Positions 35,201 through 46,401 of a stretch of DNA of 64,000 nucleotides are shown here, in pieces. The translations under genes and the position numbers were made by a program. Where the stretch lies: the NCBI GenBank assembly GCA_029844215.1, contig CM056723.1, positions 7,710,980 to 7,774,979 of the forward strand. Direction: 5' to 3'. Below the pieces are notes generated by a model. It was not told the origin of the DNA. It did no database searches and saw nothing but the letters and a program-made list of their open reading frames with translations. This DNA comes from Przewalskia tangutica (taxonomy: Eukaryota > Streptophyta > Magnoliopsida > Solanales > Solanaceae). The stretch's first letter is position 1, and every line of letters starts with the position of its first letter.

Positions 35201-35938
35201 TTATGACTCAACAATTTCACAATCTGCTCATATCGATCTCTAGAAAACACAGGTGCTCCTCCAACATGCTAATTAGTGTTAGTATTACCAGAAGTAGAAC
35301 CAGATGAAGTTATATCTCTCATGTCACTGGTTCTGAGTATTTTTCGAGTTACTCCTTCATCATCCAAAGTATATGCATTGTGAGCAGGCTCTTTCCTTTT
35401 TGACTTGAAGCCAGGAGGATAACCAACTACTCTATAGCAAAATTCTTTTGTGTGCCCTCTCATTTACACACCTCACAAGTTAGTGTTCTTCCGGAACTTT
35501 GGAATTCCTGACACTGTCTTAGAATACATAGCTGTAGAGTCAAGACTCACATTGTGTCCAAATCCATTAGGCCCAACTCCTAGTAGACTTGCAGACTTCG
35601 CTGTTATACCTTTCTGATTTTCATCACTGGTAATCATGGAGCAGGCCTTGTTTACCGTGGGAAGAGGTGACATTAGTAAAATCTGACTTCTAGCTTGCAT
35701 GTAACTTTCATTTAATCCCATCAGAAACTGGTATAATTTATGTCTTTGTAGATATTCCACAAAATCTTTGTATTTAGAGACATCCACAGTTAGGTGGTGG
35801 AACTGTGGAACTAAGGATTGGAACTCTACCCACAAAGACTTCAATTTAGTATAGTATTCAGATACATTGGAATTCCCTTGTGTTAGAGTAGCTATTTCTC
35901 TATTAGAATCATAAGAGAGTGGGTGCAAATCAATATTC
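32225..35938 (-). mobile_element. Truncated Copia retrotransposon (same family as 15818-24509)
   Basis: Minus-strand pol remnant without LTRs. From right to left: gag core (KLYQFLMGLNESYMQARSQI, 35.7 kb), half of the zinc knuckle (MRGHTKEFCYRVVGYPPGFK, 35.4 kb), protease IIDTGATNH (about 35.07-35.09 kb), integrase finger HRRFGHTSS...CNVCPCAKQC, and integrase core with frame breaks at about 34.34 and 34.17 kb. RT follows in pieces (KYHIGCKWIYKIKYKDTGEI; YVDD at 32835-32846), then RNase H to CPHTRKSITGYVVKFDD at the left edge. Many frameshifts. It is cut off on the left by the H2B arm and on the right by the RING pseudogene, both without TSDs. Divergence and breaks make it older than the other copy. 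Confidence 0.93.
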
Positions 35939-37803
35939 AACAAAGTGGCGAGGGTTCTCCGAGTTATGAAGGTGCTACTGATATCGGTTCTCAATTCGAT
36001 CAAGTGCGTGATGGATTTTTGGTCAATCATTCTGAAAATGGAAAGAGAAAAGCCTTACGTATATATTGTGGCAGACAAGTGCTTCTTGATTTGCTGATGA
36101 GGTTTCAAATGGAAAGGAAAAGAGAAATTCAGGGTTTATTGGATTGTAAGCCTGTATCAAACTCCACATATCGCAACCGATTCAGGTAAGACTTCAGTAG
36201 AGAATGCTCTTCTAGGATATGCTAATATGTACTGCTAAAATCCTCTCACTAACAGTACATCTTACATGGAATGTGCATTTTGAATCTTTCATGATAAAGA
36301 TGTCTATTAAATAACTCTAACCAAAATTTGCTCAAGAAGAGGAAGAGAAAGAGAAGGTTATTAGGCATTAGAAACATCAATTTAGCAGTTGGCAAGCCCT
36401 GGTTTGTGAAAATTAATATAAATAAGGATTATAAAAGAAACATGCAGAATATTAATGGAGTAATTGAGTGGAGTGAATATGAATAACAAGAACATTTGAT
36501 TGGATTGAGTATGACTTGATGGGCGATAATTTGCATTCTTTAAATCGATCTACTTTTTACATGTCTTCAAAATCTTCATTGAAATTCGGAATTCATAATC
36601 TCCTTTACATGTTTGCGTCCAGCTTCTCTGGATTTCATTTCTAGATTCTGTGAACAATTTGGCTTTTCCTGATAGTGTAAAATCTTCTCTTAGTCATTGC
36701 TAAAGGTTAGATTTCTGTGGAATGAGAGATTGACGACCAGTGATGAAAGAACTTCATTAGATGCTGCAAGTGAATTGGGCTTACTGAGGCAAAATCATAC
36801 TGTATCTGATTTAAGGTGGAGCAAATTATATTTCTTTGAAAAGTTCGCCTTTTTGTTGACCTGTGAATGGATATTACTTGCTTCAAATGCAGACATGCAG
36901 TAACTCACTTAATTTCTCTCTTTTGCTTTGTTGAAAATAATGACTCTCAACCTTAGTCTACTAATTCTTATTAGAAACTGCTCGGTGTAGTGCATTTCTT
37001 TTGTTACCTTATTTTTGGTAAAGTAAGTGGACATTGAGTTGTGTTTACATGAAGTTCTTTAACCAAGTTTGTGATAAAAGTTCTACCTTGATTTCTTCTC
37101 TTTTGCTTTGTCTAAGAATATGTGATTTGTCAACTTTAATCCATCAATCCTCCCTGATAAGTGCTGTTCTTTTGACCCTTTTTGCATAACTAAGTGTATA
37201 TTCTTTCCTGTTTTGTGTTGCTTTCACTAGTTCCATGGTAAATTCTCTGAGCTTGTTTTCTTTTTTATCAGCTAAATGTGGTTGTTATTTTATACATACA
37301 GAAGTATCTAGCAAATACAATTTCTTATGTCCAAAAGTTGTTGGAAATCTTACGGAAAATAATTGATCACGAACATTATAGTGAATTCTTTAAAGCTTGA
37401 GGCATGTCAATTAAAACACTGTTCTTAAGGATATTTCACCCGGTATGGGTGAATCCCCAGAATTCAACAAACTCTTATAGTATAAAATTAGAAGCCGGAA
37501 TCTAACAAAGATTAAATAGAAAAAAAAAACAGCAAATTAGGAAAAGAGAAGAAGAAAATGTTTCTTATCTGCCATCTAGAAAGTAAATAGCAATGGGAAT
37601 ATATATGTGAGAACTTACGAGAATTCTGAACGTTTGATAACGTTTAGAAATAGATCAGTGATAAAAGCAAATAAAGGCATATTGTATTCAATATGATCAG
37701 ATGCACTTTCACATCTTTGAATTCAATGTTAACGTTAAGAATTTGTAGAATAAATAATGACCAATCAAGGCCATTCTAAAGAGTGGAAAAAACGTCTAGC
37801 AAC

Positions 37804-38038
37804 TGTTAAGAGTCCCACATCGAATATGAAATGGGAACATGGACTCCTTATATGGACTTGGACAATCCTCACCCTACAAGCTAGCTTTTGGGGTTGAGTT
37901 AGGCACAAAATCAATTCTTCAGCTTTTGGGATTGAGTTAGGCTCAAGATCCATTCTTCAGTGTTAGAGTCTCACATTGGATATGGAATGAGAACATGAAC
38001 TAGTTATATGGACTTGGACAATCCTCACCCTACAAGCA
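37804..38038 (+). mobile_element. TRIM-type LTR remnants in RING intron
   Basis: Two partial copies of the LTR of the neighbouring TRIM: 37804-37959 (TGTTAAGAGTCCCACATCG..., ending CCATTCTTCA) and 37961-38038 (TGTTAGAGTCTCACATTGG..., cut after 'caccctacaagc'). The first contains a short internal duplication of 'cttttgggNttgagttagg'. The minus-strand open frame here is spurious. Confidence 0.7.
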
Positions 38039-38112
38039 ACAATGAATTATTCTCATAATGATAAGTCATTAAGGCTATAGAAAAGTAGTATCATAAGTCA
38101 TACAATTGTAAT

Positions 38113-38446
38113 TGTTAAGGGTCCCACATGTAATGGAATGAGAACATGAACTCCTTATATGGACTTGGACAATCCTCACCCTAAAAGCTATCTTTTGGGG
38201 TTGAGTTAGGCCCAAGATCCATTCTTACATGGTATCAGAGTCAGACTCATTTCAATTATTTGTTCACTGATGTTGGACCCCCAAATTATATTGTCCACGC
38301 TTCAGTTAACGAGGTCTGGGCGTGCGGGGGAGTGTTAAGGGTCACACATCGGTAATAGAATGAGAAGATGGACTCCTTATATGGACTTGAACAATCCTCA
38401 CCCTAAAAACTATCTTTTGGGTTGAGCTAGGCCCAAGATCCATTAT
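38113..38446 (+). mobile_element. TRIM retrotransposon (terminal repeat in miniature)
   Basis: LTR 38113-38229 (TGTTAAGGGTCCC...ATTCTTACA, 117 bases), then primer-binding site TGGTATCAGAG at 38230. About 100 bases of internal sequence and a polypurine tract GCGGGGGAG (38324-38332) follow, then the second LTR 38333 to about 38446, whose end is eroded. Total about 335 bases, no coding capacity. Inserted in the second visible intron of the RING gene; no matching TSD could be read. Confidence 0.88.
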
Positions 38447-39650
38447 AGATATAATAATTCTTTTTGAGATGTTAAATAATGTATCTTTTGACAAAAGTCA
38501 TATGTCAAAATGGATTGTGAAACAGGAAACAGATTTTATCCAGAATGATCAATAATGCTTGTTGTTCTGCAAAAAATACGCAATTGAATGCCTCTTCTAA
38601 ATATGACCTGAATCATCATCGAAGTGAACAGTCTCAATCAAATAAAGAACAAGAGTTAATTGATGAATTCTATTATCAGAATGAACTTGATAATGAAGAG
38701 AGAGAAACCGATGGATCTCATGTAGTAGGGAACTCAGAAAGCATTACATTTGAGCATGTAAACCAGCAAAATTCGGCTAATCAAATAGCTGAACATTCAG
38801 ATCAAATCATAGGAAATGAGAATATTGAGCAAGAGACATCAAATTTAGAATTTATCGGCAGTGTACCGGAAAGAGAAAATAATGGCATTAGGTACTTGGT
38901 AGAGAATAGTGCTAATGAATGGTTGCCGGACACTGCAGCTGTTGAAAGTGAGGCAAGTGATACTCATGAAGTGTATGGTCATTCTCATGGTTCGATAAGA
39001 AGTACTTTAGAGGATTATGAGTGGAAAGTTTTATTAGCTCAAGCAGAAGAGCCGCAGGATGTTGTCACAGATCACGAGGAAAGCAACTTGCGACAATCAG
39101 AAGAGGCAGATGAACTAGTTATCGAACATGATGAAAGTGAGCAACCATCTGCTTCTGAACACTATGAAACGACAAACGATACCACAGAAGACATGGGTGG
39201 AAGTTGGCAGGAAGGTGCCGCTAACCAAAGGTACCAGAAAGTTCGGAACATGACTGGCAGATTAATGCTCTAGAAGGGGTAATTAATGGTTGGCAAGATA
39301 TTCATTCCAGTCAAAATGCTGGATCCATTAGAAGGGTTGATTCATTTTATATGCATGAGGATGATAGTGTTTACCATATGAACTTCGAGAACTTCTAAGC
39401 AGGTAACAGACTCTCGTTACTGCAGGATTATGAATTAAAATTGAAGGTTAAGTTATTTAACTGTTTCTTTGATGTTGTAGGAGGCGTGTCTCTAATCTGC
39501 TTCAAAGTGGTTTCCGTGAGAGTCTAGACCAGCTAATACAATCTTATGTTGAAAGGCAAGTTACACTTCTGACTGGGATATGGATGGAACATCATCATTG
39601 TCTGGTGATTCGGAAGACGAGCTGCTGCAAGAGTATGCCAATCAAGACGG

Positions 39651-39776
39651 GCCTCAGATAAATAGTGAAGCTAATCCCTTTGCTACGACTTCACTACAAG
39701 TGGCACCTTCTCAGCCGCGCCTCAGATAAATAGTGAAGCTAATCCCGACTTCACTACAAGTGGCACCTTCTCAGCC
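39651..39776 (+). repeat. Tandem duplication in the RING pseudogene exon
   Basis: Copy 1 is 39651-39716 and copy 2 39719-39776; both run from 'gcctcagataaatagtgaag' to 'caccttctcagcc'. Copy 2 lacks 8 bases. Read in the gene's frame, copy 2 contributes a TAA stop. Confidence 0.9.
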
Positions 39777-40828
39777 ACTTTCGGACCTGGATCCGGATGA
39801 TCAAAATTCGCCTCTCCAAAATCCATGGCAGTGCATTGGAACAGTAAGCTCACTTATCAGACGAATCTACTTGAAGTTGATTAGAGAAATTGCTTTCTGT
39901 TTGTTCCCTTTGCGATCACACCCGCATGTTGAATTTGCAAATTGAAAATGATTTCCCTTTCTTTGTTATATTAGAATGTAGTACATTCTTTGGATAAGCT
40001 GGAAATGTTTATTCTTAATTAGGGCTACTTCCCTTTTAAGCATGCATATATACAATAGTTGACTAGAAAATTCTGGGGACCTAAAACTATCACACTCATC
40101 TTGTTTACTGTAACTAGCTCTGAGATGAAATGCATATTCGTTTGACCTACTGCAGAATTGGGAAATCATATACGAGTTGAGGAATGACATGACTAGGCTA
40201 CAGCAGAGGATGGACAATATGCAGAGGATGTTGCAGAAGTGCAATGAAATGCAAGTTGAGCTGCAACGCGCAGTTCATCAAGATGTTTCTGCAGCCTTAA
40301 ATCGACATGCTTGTTCAACAGGTTAGATTTCACACCTAAAATAGGTTCTTATATCCATGTTATAGTTATTATTTCCCGCTCCCTGAAATGGAGATGATTT
40401 TAGAGTACTTTGTTTCTCTACATAATTGTGAGCATGCGCATTTCCTTACACCCAAAGTTCCTCTTCCCTTTCTAATGATAGTTTTATGTTCAATTGATCA
40501 GATATTGATGCATGTGAGAGCAGTCTGATGAATGATGAACCCAAATGGGATAAAGTGAGGAAAGGGATTTGTTGCTTGTGTTGTAATAGCATCATAGACT
40601 CCTTACTGTATAGGTAAACTATATATGAACATCATTGTCCATTTATGATCTCAAGTATCATTGATTCTCAAGGGAATTATCCATTTGAAATTGGTGCAGG
40701 TGCGGACACATGTGCACATGTTTAAAATGTGCAGAAAAGATGGTCCAACGGAAAGGAAATTGTCCAATATGCCGGGCACCAGTAGTTGAGGTGATCCGAG
40801 CTTTTCCTATACAGTAACGTTAGTACTG

Positions 40829-40945
40829 GTGCGGGGGCGTGCACATGTTCAAATTTGCAGTATAATTAGTCCAGTGAAAAGAAAGACGTCCAATGTGCCC
40901 CGGGTACCAGCAATTGTAGGTAATCCTTGCTTTTTCTATACATAG
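40829..40945 (+). pseudogene. Decayed tandem copy of the last RING exon
   Basis: Aligns with 40699-40815: 'gtgcacatgtt(t/c)aaa', then 'gtccaN(c/t)ggaaa/gaaaag', 'gtccaatNtgcc', 'ggNaccag' and 'cttttNctataca'. Zinc ligands are lost. A past tandem duplication of the terminal RING exon just after the stop codon. Confidence 0.7.
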
Positions 40946-42070
40946 CTGATTGAAAATTAAATGATATCTGAAAATCAGTGGTAGATATTGGAAATAAGAG
41001 ATCCGTTTAGCACACATAGTGTTGCTCCTTTAGTCTATCTGGGTAAGTCGTCTTCCCCCCTGTGTCAATCCTTTTGTGTTTTTGATGATGTTTCATTTGC
41101 CCGAAATCTTCATTAACATATAGAACTTGATTTGCATATGGCCTGCATCCTCCTTCATTTAGTAGTATGTTCCCTTGATGAAGCTGCAACAGTGCTCACA
41201 TATCAATAGTGTATATATTCAGTGTGCTGTGGAAAGAGACTTGTTGAAGCTTGTATATATAGTATGTTGATGATATGCGTAGAGACGTCTCGATCATATT
41301 GCATTGATCTCTGTTAGCCTGCAAATTTTAGCATGCAAGCTTGGATTATCAGCAACTGGTGAAATCTAGCAGAAAGTTGTTCTGTGTATTGGAGGCTTGA
41401 ATAACTTGAACATGGACCTTGAAATGTCCGCAAAAGTTGGTATTTAAAGTGTAGAAGGATTGCACGCTATTATATAATGTTTCTAACCATGTGCAAGCTG
41501 TCTCTCAGAGATTTCTCGGTCATCAAAAATAAAATCCCTTCCCACCGAGCATGAGTTGCTTTTCGTTTTCTTTTTTCGATCCCTACTTAAATTATGACCA
41601 AGTGATGAATATCTTCATCTCTGTTCGTATTTTTTCTTGCACTGCATTACTCTTAACTCCAGCTTTGTACAATGTGGAGTGTGTACAAGTGAATGATGAC
41701 GGTAAATCTAGTTTCTTATCTTTTCAGTTGTTGGTTGGGAGACACTTGTTGCTAATTATTGTCCAAGCTGTCTTACTTATCTAAGATTTATAGTACCTTG
41801 AAAAGTTACAGTTGTGTAGCATTAAGGATAAAGTTGAAATGTTACTAGTTAGTTACAAGACTAATTATAAAGAAACAGACTATATTTAAAACGAAGTAAT
41901 ACAACTAAGGCTGAATTTATGACAACAAGACTAATAATATACGCATCGCAAGGATATGTACACAGCGACTTTACATGCATGCAAAAAGTGCCCGAATTTG
42001 CATGCAGCGACTTTTCAAGAAGAAAAAACTAAGCACCTAGGGAGGGTAAAACAAAATGATTAAATGTTGA
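40946..42070. other. Intergenic, no supported gene
   Basis: No gene recognised. A 77-residue open frame (41551-41784, +) with hydrophobic C-terminus has no identifiable family. The right end is the 3' flank of the H2B variant gene. Confidence 0.4.
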
Positions 42071-42076
42071 CAACAA

Positions 42077-42859
42077 TTACTTGGACTTGTCAACACTAGA
42101 GATATAAGTAGTAACCGCTTTAGTCCCTTCAGCAATTGCATGCTTCCCTAGCTCCCCAGGCAACACCAACTTCACCGCATCCTGAATATCCACCGAGGTC
42201 AACGTGGCCCGGCCCACGTACTTCGAGAGGATCGCCGCCTCATTGGCGATCCTCTCGAACATATCTCCCATCAAATTATTCAATATAGTCATAGCCTTTG
42301 ATGAAATTCCTTTATCTGGATGAACTTGCTTCAACACCCTAAACACGTACCTTCTATACCCTTCACTGGGTCCCACTCCTCCACCCACTTTCGCCCTCTT
42401 CTTTTTCCTCTTTCCACCTTCTTCCCCTTTCTGGATCGGGTCGGGTTTCCTTTTCTGGGCCTTCTTTTGATCCGCTTCATTTTTGGGAGGTGTCGGCATC
42501 TCTTCTGGCTCTTCAGCTAGTTGTGTTTCATCTTCATCTACTTCCTGAGGTTGTTGCTTTTCTTGTTCCTTCTGGGCCGGGTCGGGTTTCTTTTGTTGGC
42601 CCTTTTTCTTCTCGGGTTGTGGTGTAGATTTGTACTCTTGAACATTAATGGTTCTCTTAGGTGTTGGTTCTTCATAAGGAGGTGGAGTTAATATTTCAAA
42701 TGACTCATTTTGTTCAGTTCGACTCTGAGTCAAAGTTTGACTTTCGGTCTCAGTTTCGCCGGCAACCGGAGTTACCACGACGGAGACGGTTTCTTCCACC
42801 ACTTTACGGGAGGTAACCACCGTGGCACGAGGCCTCCCTCCACGTTTCTTTGGTGCCAT
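42077..42859 (-). CDS. Long-tailed histone H2B variant (H2B.8/H2B.S-like)
   Basis: Intronless gene for 260 residues, against about 145 for canonical H2B. Residues 1-165 form a charged, low-complexity tail. It starts with MAPKKRGGRPRAT and has V/E/T-rich and Q/E/K/P-rich stretches, several KK-P-DP(A/I)QK words and a KRKKKRAK basic cluster. The histone fold follows (about 168-260): YRRYVFRVLKQVHPDKGISS, MTILNNLMGDMFERIANEAA, then DIQDAVKLVLPGELGKHAIA and EGTKAVTTYISSVDKSK. The fold differs from the two canonical H2Bs in the window (for example VGRATLTSVD instead of KKPTITSRE) yet keeps all core positions. The design matches flowering-plant H2B.8 (H2B.S), known in sperm and seeds, whose disordered tail compacts chromatin. 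Assignment to that class is by architecture; a phylogeny was not done. Confidence 0.85.
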   Translation of the reverse strand: MAPKKRGGRPRATVVTSRKVVEETVSVVVTPVAGETETESQTLTQSRTEQNESFEILTPPPYEEPTPKRTINVQEYKSTPQPEKKKGQQKKPDPAQKEQEKQQPQEVDEDETQLAEEPEEMPTPPKNEADQKKAQKRKPDPIQKGEEGGKRKKKRAKVGGGVGPSEGYRRYVFRVLKQVHPDKGISSKAMTILNNLMGDMFERIANEAAILSKYVGRATLTSVDIQDAVKLVLPGELGKHAIAEGTKAVTTYISSVDKSK

Positions 42860-42929
42860 GTTTGTTTGTTTTTGGTCTCTATGTTTTTCAATCTCTTTTT
42901 TGGACTATGTTTGAAAGTGTAATGGAGTG

Positions 42930-43567
42930 ATAAAGAGGTGGATAATTTTCAGCTTTTTAACTGTGGAGAAGTTTCTAGGAGAGTGACACGTAGAAGACAG
43001 GTGTTGAGATAATAAAAGTTAAAAGATACGTGGGGTAAAAATGGAGTAACGAAGATTCAAGCAATCTTCTCCTTTTTATTTTATTTTTAAAATTTTCCAT
43101 CTTAAATTATATGTACGTATAATATCTAAGTAAGAAAAATATCACATATATATAAATATTACAAAAAAAAGAAGCGCAAAATAGACAATTGCGAATATAG
43201 AGACATTGTGCAATATAGGAATGAAACAATGTCTCTTACTCAAAAATTGAACGGGTGTTTGATTTTTAACAAAGTTGAAGATGGCAGATAATTTTCGCCC
43301 CGGTAGCAATTTGCTCATCCCTATTACTTTTTTAATAATATAAAACAGGAAACTACTTCTATCTTTTACATTGGCTTTTTGGTTAGTTGTTTCCTTATAA
43401 TTCAGATTCTTCTCTTTTAAGTACTGGTGATGGGGTCGAACGTAGTTGACAATAGAGTCCTAATTAAGGACTTCAACCATTTCATGTGTATGCATGAGTC
43501 CAGTTAATTACTTATTTATTTAAAATCCATTGTCTATAGGAGAGCCACCAAAGGCATTATTTAATTT
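42930..43567. other. Intergenic region upstream of the H2B variant
   Basis: The 5' flank of the minus-strand H2B variant followed by AT-rich sequence up to the TR-GAG element. No gene seen. Confidence 0.4.
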
Positions 43568-46396
43568 TGTATACGGTGAAAATTAGCACGACACGTGACA
43601 TATTTTGGATGTGGAAATCGAAGAAAGTAATGATGTTTTGCACCGAATGCGAGTTGCACTAGTGGTAAGTTCGGGTATCATAACAAGGTCGGTTGACGGT
43701 CGAATCAGGTGACACCGAATAACGGTCGGACCTGGTAACATCAGGTGGAAAATCGAATGAGCTCAGCGCCTACCCGTTTCGAATATGACGCCATTCGTTA
43801 ATATTTGCTCATTAACTGACCGATATTATCATTTAATTGCATTTAATGAGGGAATGATTCTTGTGTATAAATGTCTTGTATTGTTAGCTATAAAAAGAGT
43901 TCAACATTCATGTTTGAAGGGCATCCCATTTTCATTACTGATACTTGTACTACTTTATTGTAATCAAAATTGTAAAAGCCCGGAGCAAATCAGCTCAGGA
44001 TCAGAACAAACTGGTCAAGTCGTTTCAATCAAGTTTATCACATTTCAGACTAATTTACTTGCTTGTTATTTTCATTTGCTTATTTACTATTAATTGTTTA
44101 TTACTCTTTATTGCAAATCAATCTACGTATCCTTAAAATCACTTACAAATTCAAATGTACCTTTTTGGGTAAATAGTTTGGTGCCTACAGTGGGGCCAAA
44201 GATAGTGGTGATTTGTTCAAACTCAATTTCAATTGTTTCTTTCGAGATTTTGTGATTTCAAGTCAATACTAAGTACTTACAGTATGTCTATTGATATCCA
44301 AGTTGAGTTTAGCAACAACGGTGACAACATTGCTAACACTAATGTTCCACCAGTTGACCCAACATTGCTAAAATTTATTTCCCGCCCGTTGATCATCTGA
44401 ATGACGTTCCACTTAATGGCGTTTCGCTCGTTGATCTTATGAATAACAACAACCCTATGATTTCACACGGTCGTCTAGAAGATCACGTCAGAAGACACCG
44501 GACGATGATGAGGATGGTGAAATAAATTTGGCTTGAATCTTTTATAAACTGAAGGAGCAACCACATGTTATAACTCAGTTGCAAAAGAAAAGTAGTGGAG
44601 TAAGTGCGGTGGATGAAGCTCGTCTCGTCCGCAATGATGAACCAAGCTGGAAAGAAGATCGAGTCGACGAGAATACCAATGGCTCAGGGACTCATGAGTC
44701 CTCTGATGTCTTGAAAATGACTGAAGTTTTAACTAAATGAATTGACACCAATTAAAAGAAGGTTGAAACCTACAATTCACGGGTAGATCAAATTTCTAGG
44801 GCGCCTCCGATCTTGAAGGGGTTGGACTCAAAGAGATACATCCAATTGTCATTCCCACCAAGTGCAGCACCGAAATTGATACCGAAGATGTTTAAAATGT
44901 CGACCTCCCAAAGTACGATGGGACAACGGATTCACAAGGTGACATCATATACTTGTGCAGTAAAGGGCAATGACATGCATTCAGATGATATTGGATCGGT
45001 GTTGCTGAAGAAATACGGGTAAACATTATCCAAAGGAGCAATGCCATGGTATTTTATATTGCTTGAACATTCTATTTATTTATTTGAAATGCTTGCAGAT
45101 GCTTTTATAAAGGCACATGCCGGAGCACGGAAGGTCCAAGCAAGGAAAGCGAATATATTGAAAATTGCTCAGAATGACACGGAGTTGTTGTGGTAGTTTG
45201 TGACAAGGTTCCAAAAAGAACGGATGCTTCTTTCTCGGGTACCGAATGAATGGGCAGCCAAAGCTTTCACCAAAGGATTGAATCCTTGAAGCTTCAGTGC
45301 TTCGTTCAAGTTAGAAGAGAACTTATTGGAGTTCCTAACGATGACATGGGCATACGTGCACAACAAATATGAATCTAAAAGCAACTGATGATTTTTTTGA
45401 CCCATGTGTGGAAATTGTCCACATGAGTCGAGTCCAATGGACGACTGAAAAGGTGAAATAAAGAAAGATTCAAAGCAAGTCATCGAAATTGTAAGTTAAA
45501 AAAAAAAGAAAAGAAAAAAGTTTAAGTACTTACTATACATGTTCCATTCCTCCGGAAAAGGCATGTACTTAGTCCGAATAATCTCACTAGTAGAGATCGT
45601 AACAAAGCGTTCCAACCAACCTCGATCTCGGTTCTCATCAACACTGAAGAGGAGGGGGAGTTTTCCTTATTTTGATAGCTGAAAGATCCCGCCACGAAAG
45701 AATCTAGGCGTGTATAAGCGATCAAATGACACAAAGTGAAACACACATCGACCATGTCGGCTAGGAATCAAATGCACGTGAAAATCCATACAACATGTGG
45801 CATGGTTTGGATATGAAAATCGAAGGAAGTAATAATATTTTACACCGGATGCGGGTTGCACCAGTGGTAAGTTTGGTATCATAACAAGGTCGGTTGACGG
45901 CCGAATCAGATGACACCGAATAACGGCCAGACATGGTAACATCGGGTGGAAGATCAAATGAGCTCAGCGCCTACCCATTCTGAATATAACGCCAGTCATT
46001 ACTATTTGCTCATTAAGTGATCATTATTATCATTTAATTATATTTAATGAGGAAATGATTATCGGGCATAAATGTCTTGTATTGTTAGCTATAAAAGGAA
46101 CTCAACATTCATGATGGAAGGGCATCTCATTCTCATTACTGATACTTGAACTACTTCATTGTAATCACAATTGTAAAAGCTCTCACAATTGGCATGGATC
46201 CGAAGCAAATCAACTCATGATCGGAACAAACTGGTCAAGTCATTTCAATCAAGGTCATTACATTCCAGGCTAATTTACTTGCTTGTTATCTTTATTTGCT
46301 TATTTACTACTAATTGTTTATTATTATTTATTGCAAATTAATTTACGTATCATTAAAATTACTTACAAATTTAACTGTATTCTTTTGGAATAAACA
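43568..46396 (+). mobile_element. Non-autonomous LTR element with gag only (TR-GAG type)
   Basis: 2829-base element flanked by TSD AATTT (43563-43567 and 46397-46401). LTRs are 43568-44174 and 45773-46396, collinear but clearly diverged, both with 'tcataacaaggtcggttgac' and TATA-like 'gctataaaa' at 43888 and 46089. A primer site of the form TTGGTGCCTACAGTGGGG follows the first LTR. The interior of about 1.6 kb has only gag-like coding sequence and no protease, RT or integrase. It needs a partner Gypsy element to move. Confidence 0.88.
44281..45390 (+). pseudogene. Gypsy-type gag remnant of the TR-GAG element
   Basis: Possible start at 44284 (MSIDIQVEF). The best preserved part (44813-45022) has LKGLDSKRYIQLSFPPSAAP and YTCAVKGNDM. 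In further frames the capsid-like segment continues with ADAFIKAHAGARKVQARKA, RFQKERMLL, PNEWAAKAFTKGLNP and VHNKYESK. This is the Retrotrans_gag pattern of plant Tat-like Gypsy elements. Stops occur at many points; non-functional. Confidence 0.8.
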
Positions 46397-46401
46397 AATT
46401 T

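Larger units (their letters stand above)
35945..40817 (+). pseudogene. RING-finger E3 ubiquitin ligase gene, 5'-truncated and frameshifted
   Basis: Belongs to a plant C3HC4 RING family (Arabidopsis At5g04460-like). Exons inferred from homology and GT-AG sites: about 35945-36185, 36694-36815, 38526-39402, 39481-39843, 40156-40321, 40502-40613 and 40700-40817. Conserved blocks are IGSQFDQVRDGFLVNH, GRQVLLDLLMRF, FLWNERLTTSDE, ASELGLLRQNHTVSDLR, RRVSNLLQSGFRESLDQLIQ, then a coiled coil MTRLQQRMDNMQRMLQKC. The RING domain is split over the last two exons (CCLCCNSIIDSLLYR / CGHMCTCLKCAEKM...CPICRAPVVEVIRAF). The large N-terminal part is missing and replaced by antisense Copia. Frame errors occur near 39235, 39384 and 39565, and a duplication at 39651-39776 brings a stop. 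All intron boundaries keep GT-AG. Transcription is possible, but an intact E3 is unlikely. Confidence 0.85.

Noticed and set aside
41551..41784. 77-residue open frame with hydrophobic C-terminus
   Set aside because: No family resemblance; hydrophobicity follows from T-rich sequence.
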